The notes under the pieces: model-generated
What the model was told of the DNA's origin: nothing
The model's input: the letters and a program-made list of their open reading frames with translations, nothing else
The model's database searches: none
From: CAYUJH01 sp964394585
GTDB lineage: Bacteria > Bacteroidota > Bacteroidia > Cytophagales > Flammeovirgaceae
Assembly (NCBI GenBank): GCA_964394585.1
Contig: CAYMYI010000101.1
Location: 1 to 15,353, forward strand
Length of the DNA stretch: 15,353 nt
Direction: 5' to 3'
Program-made: the position numbers and the translations under genes
Part shown: one piece after another, positions 14,550-15,353 of the stretch
Numbering within the stretch: the first letter of the stretch is position 1
How the letters are laid out: every line of letters begins with the position of its first letter

Positions 14550-14557
14550 CAAATGTA
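14550..14557 (-). promoter_or_regulatory. Candidate -7 box for the CheY-like gene
   Basis: On the minus strand this reads TACATTTG, an exact TAnnTTTG match, placed in the 40-nt gap after the REC-Hpt gene and ending 30 nt before the CheY-like ATG. A minus-strand TTG at 14571-14569 is too close (11-nt spacer) to be a good -33 element. Confidence 0.5.
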
Positions 14558-14559
14558 CT

Positions 14560-15353
14560 TCAAAGATTCAATATTTTTTGATAGTTCAAAGTAAACTCCT
14601 CAAACTCTGCCTGCAATTTTGTAAATAACTCTTCGTGGGCTTGCAAAGAATTATTGCGGGCATGTTGTTCTAAGGTAGCTGATAACTCGTATATGCGGCG
14701 CACGCCAAGCGTGCCCGAATCGCCTTTGAGGGTGTGTAATGCCGAAGCGGCTTTGGCAGTATCCCTTGCACCCCAAGCATCTGTTAATTGCGATAAAAGT
14801 TGAGAGGCATTGGATGTAAACTCTTCGTAACTCATTCGCACGAGGTCTTTCCCTCCATACTGTTCTAGCTCGCGTACTACCTCCTTATCGATTAAAGGTA
14901 CGGTTGGGACTTCTTCTGCCCTATTCGTATTGTTGTGGCTATCCTCTGTTTTATCAACATGTGCTCCATTTGGTATCCATTCTTTCACTTTTTTAATCAG
15001 CAAATTCGCACGAATAGGCTTGGCGATGTAATCGTCCATCCCAGCTGCTAGAAACTCTTCGCGTTCTTCTTTCATAGAGAAGGCAGTCATGGCAATAATC
15101 GGGGGTAAATTTGGTAGGGAAAGCGCTTGAAGTTTTTGGGTAGCAGTAATCCCGTTCATATCCGGCATTTGGATATCCATGAAAATCAAATCGAAATCAT
15201 TTTCAGGGACAACGGCAAGGGCACGTGCTCCGCTCTCTACCTTCATCACCTCACACCCTACTTTTTCGAGAATAGCGCTAGCTACCGTTCGGTTTACTTC
15301 GTTATCATCCACAACAAGGATTTTTGGAGGGTTTGTAAAAGCCAACTCTTCTT
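14560..15353 (-). CDS. REC-Hpt C-terminal part of a probable hybrid histidine kinase (N-terminus cut by window edge)
   Basis: Open from the window edge (15353) to a TGA at 14562-14560. Counting from a TTG at 15345 only for reference, a receiver domain spans about residues 6-122, with the acidic pocket VVDDNEVNR, phosphoacceptor D57 (FMDIQMPDMNG), T87 and K109 (AKPI). A polar linker (about 127-150) follows, then a histidine phosphotransfer domain with H204 in LHTLKGDSGTLG. The frame runs on upstream of the TTG (Glu-Glu before Leu), and the receiver begins abruptly, so the TTG is unlikely to be the start. REC-Hpt tails like this normally end hybrid sensor kinases with an H-box and ATPase domain upstream, which is inferred here. 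In such a relay, phosphate passes from kinase to D57 to H204 and then to a receiver, for which the CheY-like neighbour is a candidate. Confidence 0.9.
   Translation of the reverse strand, partial: EELAFTNPPKILVVDDNEVNRTVASAILEKVGCEVMKVESGARALAVVPENDFDLIFMDIQMPDMNGITATQKLQALSLPNLPPIIAMTAFSMKEEREEFLAAGMDDYIAKPIRANLLIKKVKEWIPNGAHVDKTEDSHNNTNRAEEVPTVPLIDKEVVRELEQYGGKDLVRMSYEEFTSNASQLLSQLTDAWGARDTAKAASALHTLKGDSGTLGVRRIYELSATLEQHARNNSLQAHEELFTKLQAEFEEFTLNYQKILNL

Noticed and set aside
14560..15345. TTG at 15345 as the true start of the REC-Hpt protein
   Set aside because: The frame stays open to the window edge, and REC-Hpt modules normally end longer hybrid kinases, so the gene more likely begins outside the window.

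Overview
The window looks like chromosomal DNA of a member of the Bacteroidota, probably a Cytophagales-type bacterium. The signs are a DUF4293 membrane protein, a GH97 lipoprotein, a short RecQ with the Bacteroidota-type domain order, a DnaG with the altered zinc site I recall from flavobacterial relatives, almost no Shine-Dalgarno sequences, and repeated TAnnTTTG boxes (the Bacteroidota -7 promoter element) just upstream of several genes. No tRNA, rRNA, CRISPR array, insertion sequence or phage gene was seen. Base composition looks even across the genes and lower in the larger gaps.

Layout. (1) 1-1445, minus: 5' part of dnaG, cut by the window edge. (2) 1592-3679, plus: glgX, divergent from dnaG. 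(3) 3750-4220, minus: DUF4293 four-helix membrane protein, convergent with glgX. (4) 4365-5003, plus: small secreted beta-barrel-like protein with its own terminator. (5) 5145-7256, plus: GH97 alpha-glucosidase-like lipoprotein. (6) A 380-bp AT-rich gap ending in a strong terminator and a near-leaderless promoter. (7) 7637-8422, plus: dolichol-phosphate-mannose-synthase-like glycosyltransferase, overlapping tail to tail with (8) the minus-strand pair 10473-8409, an ECF sigma factor followed with a 14-nt overlap by a membrane protein that has one inner-membrane helix and a C-terminal beta-barrel-like domain. (9) 10585-12492, plus: recQ. (10) 12493-12893: intergenic region with a promoter box, three consecutive hairpins and a terminator, a candidate small RNA. 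(11) 12894-14089, plus: GAF-domain histidine kinase whose frame breaks at an A_AAA_AAG heptamer just before the last ATP-binding glycine box. (12) 14142-14519 and 14560-15353, minus: a single-domain CheY-like receiver and the receiver-Hpt tail of what is probably a hybrid sensor kinase.

How the genes work together. Two signalling groups stand out. The sigma factor and its barrel-bearing membrane partner look like a compact cell-surface signalling unit in which one polypeptide may link the outer membrane to the sigma factor. The histidine kinase, CheY-like protein and REC-Hpt protein supply the parts of a phosphorelay. GlgX (glycogen debranching) and the GH97 enzyme (alpha-glucan hydrolysis) both act on alpha-glucans but sit apart, with no glycogen-synthesis or SusCD genes in the window. 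The observations most worth a second look are the in-frame slippery heptamer in the kinase, the sigma/barrel pair, the candidate small RNA, and the loss of all four zinc ligands in DnaG.
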